Assembly: GCF_010729665.1 (NCBI RefSeq)
Contig: NZ_AP022610.1
Span: forward strand, 3,782,001 to 3,846,000
Origin: Mycolicibacterium madagascariense
GTDB taxonomy: Bacteria > Actinomycetota > Actinomycetes > Mycobacteriales > Mycobacteriaceae
Length of the DNA stretch: 64,000 nucleotides
Direction of reading: 5' to 3'
Shown here: positions 36,190 to 47,685 of the stretch, piece by piece
How the letters are laid out: each line of letters begins with the position of its first letter
Numbering within the stretch: position 1 is the stretch's first letter
Translations under genes and position numbers: made by a program
Notes under the pieces: model-generated
What the model was told of the DNA's origin: nothing
What the model saw: only the letters and a program-made list of their open reading frames with translations
The model's database searches: none

Positions 36190-38226
36190 ATGCGTGGGAA
36201 ACGTTCGGCCGGCCGGTTGGTGAGCCTGCTCCTGGCGGTGTCGATCCTCGGCGCGCTGCTGGCGCCCGCGATCGCGACGGCCGAACCGCCGCAGCGGCTG
36301 ACCACCTACGTCACCGACGAGGCGGGCGTGCTCGACGCCGCAGGCCTCACCGCGGTGAAGAGCGCCGTCGACGGTCTCTACGGCGCCCGACGGGTGCGGC
36401 TGTGGGTCGTCTACGTCGACACCTTCTCCGGGCAGAGCAGCGCACAGTGGGCCCGAGAGACCGTGCGCATCAACGACTTCCACCCCGACCAGGACGCGCT
36501 GCTGGCGGTAGCGACCCAGGACCGCGCCTACGACCTGGTCGCGGGGACGAAGATCCTGAGCGACTCCGCTCAGGCCGACCTGCGCCGCAACCAGATCGAA
36601 CCCGCGTTGCGCAACGGCGACTGGGCGGGCGCCGCCACCGCCGCGGCGACGGGGCTGAACCCGACGGCCGGTGCGTCGGGCGGCATGTCGGCGACCGGTC
36701 TCGCGATCGTCCTCGCGGTGGTCGCCGTGGCCGTGCTAGCCCTGCTGCTGTGGCGGCGCCACCGGCGTCGTCAACGTCGCGAGGCCGAACTCGCCGCGGC
36801 GCGACGGGTGAATCCGGCCGACCCCGATGCGCTGGCGTCGCTGTCCATCGATGCGCTCGACGACCTGTCGAAGTCCATCGTCGTCGAGGTCGACAACGCC
36901 GTCAGGACCAGTGACAACGAGCTGAGCCTGGCGATCGAGGAGTTCGGCGAGGCGGACACCGCACCCTTCACCCAGGCCGTCGCGGCCGCGAAAACCGCAC
37001 TGACACAAGCCTTCAACGTGCGCCAGATCCTCGACGACACGATTCCCGAGACGCCCGCCCAGCGTCGCGATCTGCTGACCCGCGTCATCGTGGCGGCCGC
37101 GAAGGCCGACGACCGGCTCGAACAGCAGCGCGAGGCGTTCGGCAAGCTACGCGATCTCATCATCAACGCACCCGATCGCCTGGACGCGCTCACCCGGCAG
37201 CTGGTCGAACTGACCGCGCGCGTCGAGCCCGCCGCACAGACGCTGACGGCGCTGCACGGCCAATTCTCCGACACCGCGCTGGCGCCCGTCGCGGGCAACG
37301 TCGAGACCGCCCGGCATCGACTGTCGTTCGCCGACGAGAACATCACGCAGTCGCGCACCCTGGTCGCCAGGCCGGTGGGCAGTCAGACCGGACTCGTCGA
37401 TGCGATCAGAGCCGCGGAATCGGCTCTGGGACAAGCCCGTACGCTGCTCGACGCGGTCGACGGCGCGGCCGCCGACATCAATCGCGCGACGGCCGCGCTG
37501 CCGGCCACCATCGCCGACGTCTCCAACGGCATCACCGCCGCGGCCGCCCACCTCGCCCGCGGCGGCGTCCCCCACGCCGCCGAGTTGTCCGCCGCCCGCG
37601 ACGCCGCGGTCGCGGCGGTAGCGCACGCCCGGGACGCGGGCACCGCCGATCCCCTGGGCGCCTTCACGACCCTGACGAAGGCCGATGCCGAACTGGATCG
37701 GTGGCTCGCGACGATCAGCGACGAGCTCGAGACGGCCGAGCGGCTCGACCGTGCCTACGACCAGGCCCTGTTCAGCGCGCAGTCGCAGGTGCGTTCGGTC
37801 TCCGACTTCATCGACACCCGTCGCGGCAGCGTGGGGCCTGAGGCGCGGACGCGGCTCGCGGAGGCGACGGGTCAGCTGGCGGCGGCCCAGGCCGCCAAGG
37901 CGACCGACACCACCGCCGCGATCCAGCACGCCAACAGCGCTGCGCAGCTGGCCGCGCAGGCGCAGACCATGGCCAACGCCGACGTCGCCAACGCCCAGCA
38001 GCAGTTCACCGGCCGCGGCGGGCCCGGGGGTTTCGGCGGTGGGCACACCGGCGCCGTGCTCGGCGGCATCCTCATCGGCGACCTGCTGTCGGGGGCCATG
38101 CGCGGCGGCGGCGGTTTCGGCGGCGGCGGCTTCGGCGGCGGTGGCTTCGGTGGTGGCGGCGGCTGGAGTCCCGGCTCGTTCGGCGGGTCGGGCGGCGACT
38201 GGGGCGGTGGCGGCGGCCGCTTCTAG
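36190..38226 (+). CDS. TPM-domain membrane protein with coiled-coil region
   Basis: A 678-residue exported protein. The signal peptide is RLVSLLLAVSILGALLAPAI, then ATAEPP. A TPM (TLP18.3/Psb32/MOLO-1) domain follows at about residues 35-155, with YVTDEAGVLDAAGLTAVKSA and DALLAVATQDRAYDL. One membrane helix (GLAIVLAVVAVAVLALLLW, about 177-195) leads to a long Ala/Asp/Leu-rich cytosolic part predicted to be helical. The last 50 residues are almost only Gly, Phe and Ser. It corresponds to Rv2345 in order and length. Function unknown; TPM proteins have been linked to membrane-protein maintenance. Confidence 0.82.
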   Translation: MRGKRSAGRLVSLLLAVSILGALLAPAIATAEPPQRLTTYVTDEAGVLDAAGLTAVKSAVDGLYGARRVRLWVVYVDTFSGQSSAQWARETVRINDFHPDQDALLAVATQDRAYDLVAGTKILSDSAQADLRRNQIEPALRNGDWAGAATAAATGLNPTAGASGGMSATGLAIVLAVVAVAVLALLLWRRHRRRQRREAELAAARRVNPADPDALASLSIDALDDLSKSIVVEVDNAVRTSDNELSLAIEEFGEADTAPFTQAVAAAKTALTQAFNVRQILDDTIPETPAQRRDLLTRVIVAAAKADDRLEQQREAFGKLRDLIINAPDRLDALTRQLVELTARVEPAAQTLTALHGQFSDTALAPVAGNVETARHRLSFADENITQSRTLVARPVGSQTGLVDAIRAAESALGQARTLLDAVDGAAADINRATAALPATIADVSNGITAAAAHLARGGVPHAAELSAARDAAVAAVAHARDAGTADPLGAFTTLTKADAELDRWLATISDELETAERLDRAYDQALFSAQSQVRSVSDFIDTRRGSVGPEARTRLAEATGQLAAAQAAKATDTTAAIQHANSAAQLAAQAQTMANADVANAQQQFTGRGGPGGFGGGHTGAVLGGILIGDLLSGAMRGGGGFGGGGFGGGGFGGGGGWSPGSFGGSGGDWGGGGGRF

Positions 38227-38242
38227 AGGCCCGTCCTCCCGC

Positions 38243-38300
38243 CGAGCAGTCGCAAAAGTGCCGCAGTCGCGGCGTGTCGCGACACCTTCACGTCTGCTCG
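38243..38300. terminator. Possible bidirectional terminator between convergent genes
   Basis: CGAGCAG (38243-38249) and CTGCTCG (38294-38300) form an outer stem. GTCGCG and CGCGAC (38266-38271 and 38278-38283) form an inner hairpin. The structure fills the 84-bp space between the stops of the TPM gene and glyS. No T-run follows, as usual in mycobacteria. Confidence 0.35.
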
Positions 38301-38310
38301 CGGGGAGAAG

Positions 38311-39696
<1,386 letters not shown>

Positions 39697-39746
39697 GGGT
39701 CAACAGCGTAGCGAGTGCACCGTGGCGATCCGAATCACGGCAGCGC

Positions 39747-40199
39747 TCACTCGGTCAGGCTGCGCCGCACGTCAGCACCCGTCGTGAGCACCAGCAGGAT
39801 CAGGGTGCGTAGCGCGTCCTCGGTCAGTCCGGCCGCAGGAAAGTTGTAGCGCAGCATGACGTCGGCGATGCGCTTCGAGGCGGGTTTGCGCGTCGACTTC
39901 GCCGTCGACCCGTTGGCCGGCGCCGTCGGCGCGTCGGCCGCCTTCTCGACCAGCGCGACGGTACCGAGCATCGTGCGGCCGGCCAGCTCGGCGACGCGTT
40001 CGCGAATCTTGTTGTTCAGCACCAGATCCCACGCCAACGGCTGAGTGAGCGACACCATCTCCAGACCCTCGCCGATCGTCACGATCCGCAGCGAGGCCAC
40101 CATCCCGTCCACGCTGACGGTGAACGCGCCGTCGGCCTCCTCGACGAGCGTGGTCACCGCGCCCAGAGCCGACGTCAAGCGCTCGCTCAGGCTCGTCAT
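39747..40199 (-). CDS. Conserved mycobacterial protein downstream of uppS (YbjN-like)
   Basis: A 150-residue protein, mostly alpha/beta, beginning TSLSERLTSALGAVTTLVEE. The middle (VSVDGMVASLRIVTIGEGLE, MVSLTQPLAWDL) resembles YbjN/secretion-chaperone-like folds; the resemblance is weak. A Ser/Thr/Lys-rich segment separates it from a short C-terminal helical part (KRIADVMLRYNFPAAGLTED). It sits in the position of Rv2360c next to uppS. The ATG at 40199 lies in the second copy of a 26-bp duplication and overlaps the stop of a nine-codon relay ORF. Function unknown. Confidence 0.65.
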   Translation of the reverse strand: MTSLSERLTSALGAVTTLVEEADGAFTVSVDGMVASLRIVTIGEGLEMVSLTQPLAWDLVLNNKIRERVAELAGRTMLGTVALVEKAADAPTAPANGSTAKSTRKPASKRIADVMLRYNFPAAGLTEDALRTLILLVLTTGADVRRSLTE

Positions 40200-40236
40200 T
40201 CGGCCCTCCCGCTCAGGCTCGTCATTCGGCCCTACC
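40185..40236. repeat. 26-bp tandem duplication at the uppS/downstream-gene junction
   Basis: Two copies (40185-40210 and 40211-40236) differ at one base. Each copy carries, on the minus strand, GCCGAATGACGAGCCTGAGC: the end of uppS overlapping an ATG. The upstream ATG (40225) opens a nine-codon frame, MTSLSGRAE, whose TGA (40198-40196) overlaps the ATG of the next gene. The duplication therefore inserted a mini-ORF between two genes that were originally coupled by ATGA. Confidence 0.85.
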
Positions 40237-41115
40237 AAAGCGCCGATTGCGTCTGACGTACTCCTCGCACGCCTCCCACAGGTCCCGGCGGTCGTAGTCC
40301 GGCCACAGCTTGTCCTGGAAGACGAACTCGGCGTACGCCGCCTGCCACAGCAGGAAGTTGCTCGCCCGCTGCTCCCCCGACGTCCGGATGAACAGGTCGA
40401 CGTCCGGGATGTCGTCGCGGTGCAGATGTTTCGCGAACGCGGCCTCGTTGATCCGGCCGGGGTTGATCCTGCCCTCGGCGGCGAGCTGGGCGAGTTCCTG
40501 CGCCGCCTCGACGATCTCGGTGCGCCCGCCGTAGTTGACGCAGTAGTTGATGGTGATGACGTCGTTGCCGACGGTCATCTGCTCGGCGATGTCGAATTCC
40601 TTGATGACGCTGCGCCACATGCGCGGGCGCGACCCGACCCAGCGCATCCGCACGCCCATCGCGTTGAGGTTCTCCCGCCGCCGGCGCACCACCTCGCGGT
40701 TGAAGCCCATGAGGAAGCGGACCTCCTCGGCGCTGCGCTTCCAGTTCTCGGTGGAGAACGCGTAGACCGTGAGGTGCTTGACGCCGATTTCGATCGCACC
40801 GCAGGTGATGTCGATGAGCACGGCCTCGCCCATCTTGTGGCCCTCGGTGCGGTTGAGCCCGCGCCGGGTGGCCCAGCGGCCGTTGCCGTCCATGACGACC
40901 GCGACGTGCTTGGGCACCTGGTCCTCGGGAATCTGTGGGGCCGCCGCCTTCGACGGGTGTTGCGGCGGCCGTGAGAACCGTCCGTTGGTCTCGGGCGGCA
41001 GGTCGGGAAAGACCACCGGCCAGCTCGACGTATCCGGAAAGGTGGGGTAGTCCTCAGGCGCCTGGGGCAGCTGCGGGTAGGTCGTTCTGGTGCCCCTGCC
41101 CCGAGTCGTCGCCAT
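40222..41115 (-). CDS. uppS: Long-chain (decaprenyl) diphosphate synthase UppS
   Basis: A 297-residue cis-prenyltransferase that makes the polyprenyl phosphate carrier for peptidoglycan and arabinogalactan. The active-site motif is [18 protein letters not shown] (Asp for Mg2+), with [11 protein letters not shown] and the C-terminal [21 protein letters not shown] 70-residue Pro-rich N-terminal extension is usual in mycobacteria. The ATG at 41115 starts [13 protein letters not shown] and lies inside the 3' end of recO (about 60 bp overlap). Downstream it ends in the 26-bp duplication. Equivalent to Rv2361c. Confidence 0.93.
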   Translation of the reverse strand: MATTRGRGTRTTYPQLPQAPEDYPTFPDTSSWPVVFPDLPPETNGRFSRPPQHPSKAAAPQIPEDQVPKHVAVVMDGNGRWATRRGLNRTEGHKMGEAVLIDITCGAIEIGVKHLTVYAFSTENWKRSAEEVRFLMGFNREVVRRRRENLNAMGVRMRWVGSRPRMWRSVIKEFDIAEQMTVGNDVITINYCVNYGGRTEIVEAAQELAQLAAEGRINPGRINEAAFAKHLHRDDIPDVDLFIRTSGEQRASNFLLWQAAYAEFVFQDKLWPDYDRRDLWEACEEYVRRNRRFGRAE

Positions 41116-41905
41116 GCGCATCATCCTGCCCGAACAGGCCGACACGCCGATCGGCGACCGTGCGATCGATCCGGTAGTGGCGTTCGACCAGCGGCAATGT
41201 ACGCAGCTGGCGTTCGAGGTGCCACTGCAGGTGCGCGGCCACCAGTCCGCTGGCCTGGCTGCGGTGCGACGAGCTGGACGCCTCGGCGACGGCCCAGTCA
41301 CCGTCGTGCAGGGCCGACATCAGGTCGAGCACGCCCTGGGGCGGCGTCACGGAACCGGACGGCCGGCAGTGCATGCACACGCTGCCCCCCGCGGCGACGT
41401 GGAACGCCCGGTGCGGCCCGGGCGTCGCGCAGCGGGCACAGTCGGTGAGCGCGGGCGCCCAGCCGGCGATCCCCATGGCCCGCAGGAGATAGGCATCCAG
41501 CACCAGCTCGCGCGGCCTGACGCCGTCGGCCACCGCGCGCAGGGCCGCGACGGTGAGCCGGTGCAGGGCGGGCGCCGGGGCGCGCTCCTCGCCGGCCAGC
41601 CGCTCGGCGGTCTCCAGCACCGCGCACCCGCACGTGTAGCGACCGTATTCGCTGACGATGTCGCTGGCGAACGAATCAATGGCCTGCACCTGGGTGACGA
41701 CGTCGAGGTTGCGGCCCGGGTACAGCTGGACGTCGATGTGGGCGAACGGTTCGAGGCGGGCGCCGAACTTGCTCCTGGTCCGACGCACCCCCTTGGCCAC
41801 CGCGCGGACCAGCCCGTGCTCGAGGGTCAGCAGCGTCACGATGCGGTCGGCTTCGCCGAGCTTGTGCTGTCTCAGCACGACTGCTCGATCCCGGTACAAC
41901 CGCAT
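41054..41905 (-). CDS. recO: DNA repair protein RecO
   Basis: A 283-residue recombination mediator that works with RecR to load RecA on gapped DNA. The N-terminal OB fold is [40 protein letters not shown]. The zinc-binding module has CARCATPG and CMHCRPSGS. The ATG at 41905 is the standard start. The C-terminal Asp/Gly/His-rich tail overlaps the start of uppS. It diverges from amiA2 with 76 bp between start codons. Confidence 0.94.
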   Translation of the reverse strand: MRLYRDRAVVLRQHKLGEADRIVTLLTLEHGLVRAVAKGVRRTRSKFGARLEPFAHIDVQLYPGRNLDVVTQVQAIDSFASDIVSEYGRYTCGCAVLETAERLAGEERAPAPALHRLTVAALRAVADGVRPRELVLDAYLLRAMGIAGWAPALTDCARCATPGPHRAFHVAAGGSVCMHCRPSGSVTPPQGVLDLMSALHDGDWAVAEASSSSHRSQASGLVAAHLQWHLERQLRTLPLVERHYRIDRTVADRRVGLFGQDDAHGDDSGQGHQNDLPAAAPGA

Positions 41906-41981
41906 CCGCCCAGTGTTCCACTTCCGTCCGACACCCGGACCCCCCACGCCGAGACCACCGCGGCCGATATTCTCGATCCAA

Positions 41982-43430
41982 ATGGCTGAAACGACGTCAC
42001 GGGGGGCGGGACCGCCGCTCTCCGATGCCCCCCTCCCCACCCTGACCCAGCTGCAGTACCGGTTGGCCAGCGGCCGAACCACGTCCACCGAGCTGACCAC
42101 GCGCGCCCTGCGGGCGATCGTCGCCAGCCAGCCCACCCTCAATGCCTTCCGCGTCGTGATGGCCCGCCAGGCGCTCGCCGACGCCGCCGAGGCCGATCGC
42201 AAACGCGCTGCGGGACAACACCTTCCGCTGCTCGGCATCCCGATCGCGGTCAAGGACGACGTGGACGTCGCCGGGGTCCCGACCCGATTCGGCACCTCCG
42301 CCGACGTGCCCCCCGCGACCGCCGACGCCGAGGTGGTGCGCCGGCTGCGCGCGGCCGGCGCCGTGATCGTCGGCAAGACCAACACCTGCGAGCTCGGGCA
42401 GTGGCCGTTCACCAGCGGGCCCGCCTTCGGCTACACGCGCAATCCGTGGTCGGCCGAGCACACCCCCGGCGGCTCCTCGGGCGGCAGCGCCGCCGCGGTG
42501 GCCGCCGGGCTGGTCACCGCCGCCATCGGCAGCGACGGCGCGGGCAGCGTCCGCATCCCTGCCGCGTGGACCCACCTGGTCGGCATCAAGCCCCAGCGGG
42601 GCCGCATCTCGACCTGGCCGCTGCCGGAGGCGTTCAACGGCATCACCGTCAACGGGGTGCTGGCGCGCACGGTCGTCGACGCCGCGATCGTCCTCGACGC
42701 CGCATCGGGCAACGCCCCCGGCGACCGGCATCGGCCGGCCCCGGTGCGGACGGCCGACTACGTCAGCCAGGCGCCCGGTCCGCTGACCATCGCCCTGTCG
42801 ACGGCGTTCCCCTTCACCGGTTTCAAGGCCACCCTGCACCCCGAGATCCTGGCCGCGATGGAGAAGATGGCCGGTCAGCTCGAAGCGCTCGGCCACACGG
42901 TGCGCCGCGCCGACCCCGACTACGGCCTGCGGACGTCGTGGAACTTCCTGTCGCGGTCGACGTCGGGATTGCTGGACTGGGCGCACCGGCTCGGCCCCCT
43001 GGCGGCGTTCGACCGGCGCACCACCAGCAACATGCGGATGGGCCGGTTGCTCTCGGAGAACGTCCTGCGCGCCGCCCGCGCCGGGGAGGTCGAGTCCCAG
43101 CGCCGGATCGGGTGGATCTTCAACCTCGCCGACGTGGTGCTGGCCCCGACGACGGCCCAGCCGCCACCGCGGGTGGACTACTTCGACGGGCGCGGCGGGC
43201 TGTCGACGGACCGCGCGATGATCCGCGCCTGCCCGGTGACCTGGCCGTGGAATCTGCTGGGCTGGCCGTCGATCAACGTTCCCGCGGGCTTCACCTCCGA
43301 CGGCCTGCCGATCGGGGTGCAGCTGATGGGTCCCGCCGACAGTGAACCGCTGCTGGTGTCGCTGGCCGCCGCGCTCGAGGCGATCGGCGCGTGGAGCCAC
43401 GCGCAGCCGACGGCGTGGTGGGAGAACTAG
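41982..43430 (+). CDS. amiA2: Amidase (AmiA2-type)
   Basis: A 482-residue amidase-signature hydrolase. The Ser-Ser-Lys triad is visible: Lys91 in PIAVKDDVD, Ser165 in TPGGSSGGSA, and nucleophile Ser189 in GSDGAGSVRIPA. The family hydrolyses carboxylic amides; the natural substrate is unknown. The ATG at 41982 begins AETTSRGAGPPLSD. It corresponds to Rv2363 by neighbours, divergent from recO and convergent with era (6 bp apart). Confidence 0.9.
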   Translation: MAETTSRGAGPPLSDAPLPTLTQLQYRLASGRTTSTELTTRALRAIVASQPTLNAFRVVMARQALADAAEADRKRAAGQHLPLLGIPIAVKDDVDVAGVPTRFGTSADVPPATADAEVVRRLRAAGAVIVGKTNTCELGQWPFTSGPAFGYTRNPWSAEHTPGGSSGGSAAAVAAGLVTAAIGSDGAGSVRIPAAWTHLVGIKPQRGRISTWPLPEAFNGITVNGVLARTVVDAAIVLDAASGNAPGDRHRPAPVRTADYVSQAPGPLTIALSTAFPFTGFKATLHPEILAAMEKMAGQLEALGHTVRRADPDYGLRTSWNFLSRSTSGLLDWAHRLGPLAAFDRRTTSNMRMGRLLSENVLRAARAGEVESQRRIGWIFNLADVVLAPTTAQPPPRVDYFDGRGGLSTDRAMIRACPVTWPWNLLGWPSINVPAGFTSDGLPIGVQLMGPADSEPLLVSLAAALEAIGAWSHAQPTAWWEN

Positions 43431-43436
43431 GACCCG

Positions 43437-44339
43437 TCAGAAGCCCAGGCGACCAAGCTGTTTGGGGTCGCGCTGCCAGTTCTTGGCGATCTTCACCCGC
43501 AGGTCCAGGTACACCTTGGTGCCCAGCAGCGTCTCGATCTGCTGCCGGGCCGCGGTGCCGACCTCCCGCAGCCGCGCACCCCCCTTGCCGATGACGATGC
43601 CCTTCTGCGAATCCCGTTCGACGTAGAGGATGGCGTGCACGTCGATGAGGTCCTCTCGGCCCTCGCGCGGCTCCACCTCGTCGATGACGACGGCCAGCGA
43701 GTGCGGCAGCTCGTCGCGCACTCCCTCGAGAGCGGCCTCGCGGATCAGCTCGGCCATCAGCACCTCTTCCGGCTCGTCGGTCAGCTCGCCGTCGGGGTAG
43801 AACGCCGGCCCCGGCGGCAGCTGGGCGGCGAGCACGTCGGTCAGCAGCGCGACCTGCTCGCCGGTGGCGGCCGACACGGGGACGATCTCGGCGGAGCCGC
43901 CCGTCAGTTGGTCCACCGCCATCAACTGCGCGGCGACCTTCTCCTTGGACACCTTGTCGGTCTTGGTGACGACGACGACGAGCGTCGTCCTCGGCGCCAC
44001 CGCGCGGATCTGCTCGTAGATCCACCGGTCGCCGGGGCCGATGGCCTCGTCGGCGGGGATGCACAGACCGATGACGTCGACCTCGGAGTAGGTGGCCTTC
44101 ACCAGTTCGTTGAGCCGCTCGCCGAGCAGCGTGCGGGGTCGGTGCAGACCCGGCGTGTCGACGAGGATGATCTGGACGTCCTCGCGGTGCACGATGCCGC
44201 GGATCGTGTGGCGGGTGGTCTGCGGGCGGTTCGACGTGATGGCCACCTTGGCCCCGACGAGGGCGTTGGTCAGCGTCGACTTCCCGGTGTTGGGCCTGCC
44301 CACGAAACAGACGAAGCCCGAACGGAATTCGGTGGTCAT
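43437..44339 (-). CDS. era: GTPase Era
   Basis: A 300-residue GTPase needed for 30S ribosome assembly. G1 is [10 protein letters not shown]3 is [15 protein letters not shown]4 is VTKTDKV and G5 is VSAATGEQ. The C-terminal KH domain has [20 protein letters not shown]. Its ATG overlaps the stop of the CNNM/CBS gene (ATGA), so translation is coupled, and the ybeY and phoH genes lie further upstream in the same string, giving a ribosome-maturation operon. Confidence 0.96.
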   Translation of the reverse strand: MTTEFRSGFVCFVGRPNTGKSTLTNALVGAKVAITSNRPQTTRHTIRGIVHREDVQIILVDTPGLHRPRTLLGERLNELVKATYSEVDVIGLCIPADEAIGPGDRWIYEQIRAVAPRTTLVVVVTKTDKVSKEKVAAQLMAVDQLTGGSAEIVPVSAATGEQVALLTDVLAAQLPPGPAFYPDGELTDEPEEVLMAELIREAALEGVRDELPHSLAVVIDEVEPREGREDLIDVHAILYVERDSQKGIVIGKGGARLREVGTAARQQIETLLGTKVYLDLRVKIAKNWQRDPKQLGRLGF

Positions 44340-45622
44340 TCGGATTCCTCGTCCGTCGGCCCGGTGGGTGTGACGAGGACGGTGCCGATGCGCACGCGAC
44401 CCCGGTGGTCGCGACCGCCCTCGGCGCGCAGCTGCAGCGCGTCCCACGTGACCTCGGCACCCGGGAGGGGCACCCGACCCAGTTCGTGGGCCAGCAGGCC
44501 GCCGACGGTGTCGACGTCGAGATCGTCGTCGAGTTCCATCTCGTAGAGCTCGGCCAGGTCCTCCAGGGGCAGCCGGGCCGACACCCGAAAGTGCTTGTCG
44601 CCCAGGTCTTCCACGGGTGCGACCTCGTCGACGTCGTATTCGTCGGCGATCTCGCCGACGATCTCCTCGAGCACGTCCTCGATGGTCACCAATCCGGCGA
44701 TGGCCCCGTATTCGTCGACGAGGAGCGCCATGTGGTTGCGGTCGCGCTGCATCTCGCGCAGCAGGGCGTCGAGCGGCTTGGAGTCGGGGACGAACACCGG
44801 CGGGCGCATCACCTCGCCCACCCTGGTGTCGATGCCGCCGTTGCTGTAGTAGGTCTGCTGGACGAGGTCCTTGAGGAAGACCACACCGACGATGTCGTCG
44901 ACGTTCTCCCCCACCACCGGCAACCGGGAGTGTCCGCTGCGCACCGCGAGCGACGTGGCCTGCCCCGCGGTCTTGTCGTGCTCGATCCACACCATCTCGG
45001 TGCGCGGCACCATCACCTCGCGGGCGGCGGTGTCACCGAGGTCGAACACCGACTGGATCATGCGGCGTTCGTCGTCGGCGACGACGCCGCGCTGCTGCGC
45101 GAGGTCGACGACCTCGCGCAGTTCGATCTCCGAGGCGAACGGCCCGTTGCGGAAGCCACGGCCGGGTGTGAGCGCGTTGCCGAGGAGGACCAGCAGTCGG
45201 CTGATGGGGGTCAACAGCACCGAAATGGCTTGCAGCGGAATGACTGCGGCGAGCGCGATCGAGTAGGCGTGCTGCCTGCCGAGCGTGCGGGGGCCGACCC
45301 CGATGGCCACGAAGCTGACGACCACCATGATCGCGGCGGCGGCCAGCAGACCCCACTTCAGCCCGAGATCCTCGTAGAGGAAGGCCACCAGCAGCACGGT
45401 CGCGGCGGTCTCGCACGTGATGCGCAGCAGCACGATGAGGTTGACGTAGCGCGGGCGATCCTCGACCAGCCGGGCCAGCCGGACGGCGCCCGGCCGTTCG
45501 TCGCGGACCAGTTCCTCGAGGCGGGCGATGGACACCGTGCTGATGGCGGCGTCGACCGCGGCGAAGACTCCGCCGAGGGCGATCAGGGCGATCGCACCGA
45601 CGAGCGAGCCGATTCCGGTCAC
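44336..45622 (-). CDS. CNNM/CorC-type membrane protein with CBS pair
   Basis: A 428-residue protein. An N-terminal DUF21 domain with several helices ([40 protein letters not shown]) precedes two CBS motifs ([15 protein letters not shown] and [20 protein letters not shown], with [20 protein letters not shown]). A CorC/HlyC C-terminal domain follows ([20 protein letters not shown]). Such proteins act in Mg2+/Co2+ handling. A GTG at 45622 overlaps the ybeY stop (GTGA), and the end overlaps the era start. Confidence 0.9.
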   Translation of the reverse strand: MTGIGSLVGAIALIALGGVFAAVDAAISTVSIARLEELVRDERPGAVRLARLVEDRPRYVNLIVLLRITCETAATVLLVAFLYEDLGLKWGLLAAAAIMVVVSFVAIGVGPRTLGRQHAYSIALAAVIPLQAISVLLTPISRLLVLLGNALTPGRGFRNGPFASEIELREVVDLAQQRGVVADDERRMIQSVFDLGDTAAREVMVPRTEMVWIEHDKTAGQATSLAVRSGHSRLPVVGENVDDIVGVVFLKDLVQQTYYSNGGIDTRVGEVMRPPVFVPDSKPLDALLREMQRDRNHMALLVDEYGAIAGLVTIEDVLEEIVGEIADEYDVDEVAPVEDLGDKHFRVSARLPLEDLAELYEMELDDDLDVDTVGGLLAHELGRVPLPGAEVTWDALQLRAEGGRDHRGRVRIGTVLVTPTGPTDEESE

Positions 45623-46155
45623 GGTCGATCGAAGTACATGGACTTGTCCAGCAGCCTGCGGTCCTTCTCGGTCTGCCGGTCCTGATGGTAGGCGGCGACC
45701 TGGTCGGCCACCCACTCCTCGAGCAGTTCGCGCTGCAGCGCGAACATCTCCTTCTCCTCGTCGGGTTCGGCGTGGTCGTAGCCGAGGAGGTGCAGGACGC
45801 CGTGCACGGTCAGCAGCGCGAGTTCCTGACCGAGCGAGTGTCCGGCCTTCTCGGCCTGGGTGGCCGCGAACTCCGGGCACAGCACGATGTCCCCGAGCAT
45901 CGAGGGACCCGGCTCCGGCGCATCGGGGCGTCCGCCCGGTTCGAGCTCGTCCATCGGGAAGCTCATCACGTCCGTCGGGCCGGGCAGGTCCATCCACCGC
46001 ATGTGCAGGTCGGCCATCGCCGGGGTGTCGAGCAGCACCATCGACAGTTCGGCGCCGGGGTTGACGTCCATCTTGGCGATGACGAACCGGGCGACGCTGA
46101 TCAGCTCCTCCTCGGACACGTCGATGCCCGACTCGTTGGAGACCTCGATGCTCAC
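45619..46155 (-). CDS. ybeY: Endoribonuclease/rRNA maturation factor YbeY
   Basis: A 178-residue metalloprotein for 16S rRNA 3'-end processing and ribosome quality control. The zinc motif [16 protein letters not shown] has the three conserved histidines. [11 protein letters not shown] and [12 protein letters not shown] are the other family signatures. It overlaps phoH by 4 bp upstream (ATGA) and the CNNM gene downstream (GTGA). Confidence 0.95.
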   Translation of the reverse strand: MSIEVSNESGIDVSEEELISVARFVIAKMDVNPGAELSMVLLDTPAMADLHMRWMDLPGPTDVMSFPMDELEPGGRPDAPEPGPSMLGDIVLCPEFAATQAEKAGHSLGQELALLTVHGVLHLLGYDHAEPDEEKEMFALQRELLEEWVADQVAAYHQDRQTEKDRRLLDKSMYFDRP

Positions 46156-47180
46156 CGGCGCGACCTACCCGTGCCCGAGCGTCGTTCGGCCCGATTGCCC
46201 AGGGACGCTTCGGATCTCGCGTAGGCGTCGACGATCTCGGACACCAGGCGGTGGCGTACGACGTCGGCGCTGGTGAGCTCCGAGAAGTGAATGTCGTCGA
46301 TGTGGTCGAGGATCTCCATCGCGGCGTTCAACCCCGACTTGGCGCCGTGCAGGTCCACCTGGGTCGAATCCCCGGTGACCACGATCTTGGAGCCGAAGCC
46401 CAGGCGCGTCAGGAACATCTTCATCTGCTCGGGCGTGGTGTTCTGCGCCTCGTCGAGGATGATGAACGCATCATTGAGGCTTCTGCCCCGCATGTACGCC
46501 AGTGGCGCTACCTCGATGACTCCCGAGCTCATCAGCTTGGGAATCAGCTCGGGGTCCATCATGTCGTGCAGCGCGTCGTAGAGGGGACGCAGGTACGGGT
46601 CGATCTTCTCGCTCAGCGTGCCGGGCAGGAAGCCGAGCCGCTCGCCGGCCTCCACCGCGGGGCGGGTCAGGATGATTCGCGAAACCTGTTTGGTCTGAAG
46701 GGCATTGACGGCCTTGGCCATGGCGAGGTAGGTCTTGCCAGTGCCGGCGGGCCCGATGCCGAAGACGATGGTGTGGTCGTCGATCGCGTCGACGTAGTGC
46801 TTCTGGTTGAGCGTCTTGGGCCGGATCGTCTTGCCCCGTCGGGACAGGATGTCCAGGGTGAGGACGTCGGCCGGGGATTCGTTGCCGGTGCCGGTCAGCA
46901 TGCCGACGCTGCGCCGTACGGACTCCGGGGTCAGCGTCTGGCCCCCGGCCACGACGGCGATGAGTTCGGTCACGACGCGCTCGGCGAGCGCCACGTCGGC
47001 CGACTCTCCCGAGAGGGTCAGCGCGTTCCCGCGGACGTGGATGTCGGCGGTGAGGAGGCGTTCCAGCGCGCGCAGGTTCTCGTCGGCGGAACCGAGGAGG
47101 CCCACCACGAGTTCGGGCGGCACGCTGATGTTGCTTCGCACGGAGTCATCCGAGGCGGCGTTCGTCTCGCGGGGCGTCAC
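46152..47180 (-). CDS. phoH: PhoH-like ATPase
   Basis: A 342-residue P-loop ATPase. Walker A is [20 protein letters not shown], Walker [21 protein letters not shown], and the sensor region is [18 protein letters not shown]. An N-terminal domain ([20 protein letters not shown]) has the KH-like shape of PhoH proteins. A GTG at 47180 is the start. It is the first gene of the phoH-ybeY-CNNM-era string and matches Rv2368c; a role in RNA metabolism is inferred from the association with YbeY. Confidence 0.92.
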   Translation of the reverse strand: MTPRETNAASDDSVRSNISVPPELVVGLLGSADENLRALERLLTADIHVRGNALTLSGESADVALAERVVTELIAVVAGGQTLTPESVRRSVGMLTGTGNESPADVLTLDILSRRGKTIRPKTLNQKHYVDAIDDHTIVFGIGPAGTGKTYLAMAKAVNALQTKQVSRIILTRPAVEAGERLGFLPGTLSEKIDPYLRPLYDALHDMMDPELIPKLMSSGVIEVAPLAYMRGRSLNDAFIILDEAQNTTPEQMKMFLTRLGFGSKIVVTGDSTQVDLHGAKSGLNAAMEILDHIDDIHFSELTSADVVRHRLVSEIVDAYARSEASLGNRAERRSGTGRSRR

Positions 47181-47278
47181 GTGGTGTTCAGAGCCTGCTT
47201 TCCGTGCTCATGTCGTTGGAGAGTCCTCCGGTCAGCTTACCGCTGGTCATCGTCGCGGCCCAACGGTCTCGACACGAA

Positions 47279-47307
47279 GGAGGGGCACCCGTGACGGGTG
47301 CCCCTCC
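47279..47307. terminator. Strong hairpin terminator
   Basis: A perfect 13-bp stem (GGAGGGGCACCCG and its complement) with a TGA loop lies between the end of the small secreted gene at 47323 and the start of phoH. It most likely ends the minus-strand transcript of that small gene before phoH. No T-tract is present. Confidence 0.75.
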
Positions 47308-47322
47308 TCGGGTCTGGTGGGA

Positions 47323-47550
47323 TCAGCGGCTCTGCTGCACGGTGGTGTCGACGTGCGGGACGGTCACGTTCGGGTGGATCGTGTGGATCCACTGGTTGTG
47401 ATCGACCCCGGTCGAGTAGCCGGGTAGCTCCGCGACGGGCATGGCTTCTGCCGACGCGATGGCCTGAATCGGAGACGCGACGCCAACGATCCCGGCGGCG
47501 AGGCCGCTGGCAACGATGGTGGCAAGTCCGAGCTTCTTCATGGTGTGCAT
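47323..47550 (-). CDS. Small secreted mycobacterial protein
   Basis: A 75-residue exported peptide. The signal peptide is KKLGLATIVASGLAAGIVGV, then ASPIQAIASAEA. The mature part of about 40 residues is LPGYSTGVDHNQWIHTIHPN followed by VTVPHVDTTVQQ, containing no cysteine. The ATG at 47550 (or 47541) is preceded by AAGAAG. A perfect hairpin lies just downstream. No family recognised and no function implied by the neighbours. Confidence 0.6.
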   Translation of the reverse strand: MHTMKKLGLATIVASGLAAGIVGVASPIQAIASAEAMPVAELPGYSTGVDHNQWIHTIHPNVTVPHVDTTVQQSR

Positions 47551-47685
47551 TTCTTCTTTCGTGCCCTCTGTGGTGTGACGACGACCGGTGGTAGAGCTCC
47601 GCCATCCGGCCGGTAGCACAAACGCAGTGCTCAGGGGTTTGATTCCCGTGGCAGTAATTGGTTGCCCGGTGGCAGCCCGGTGCCC

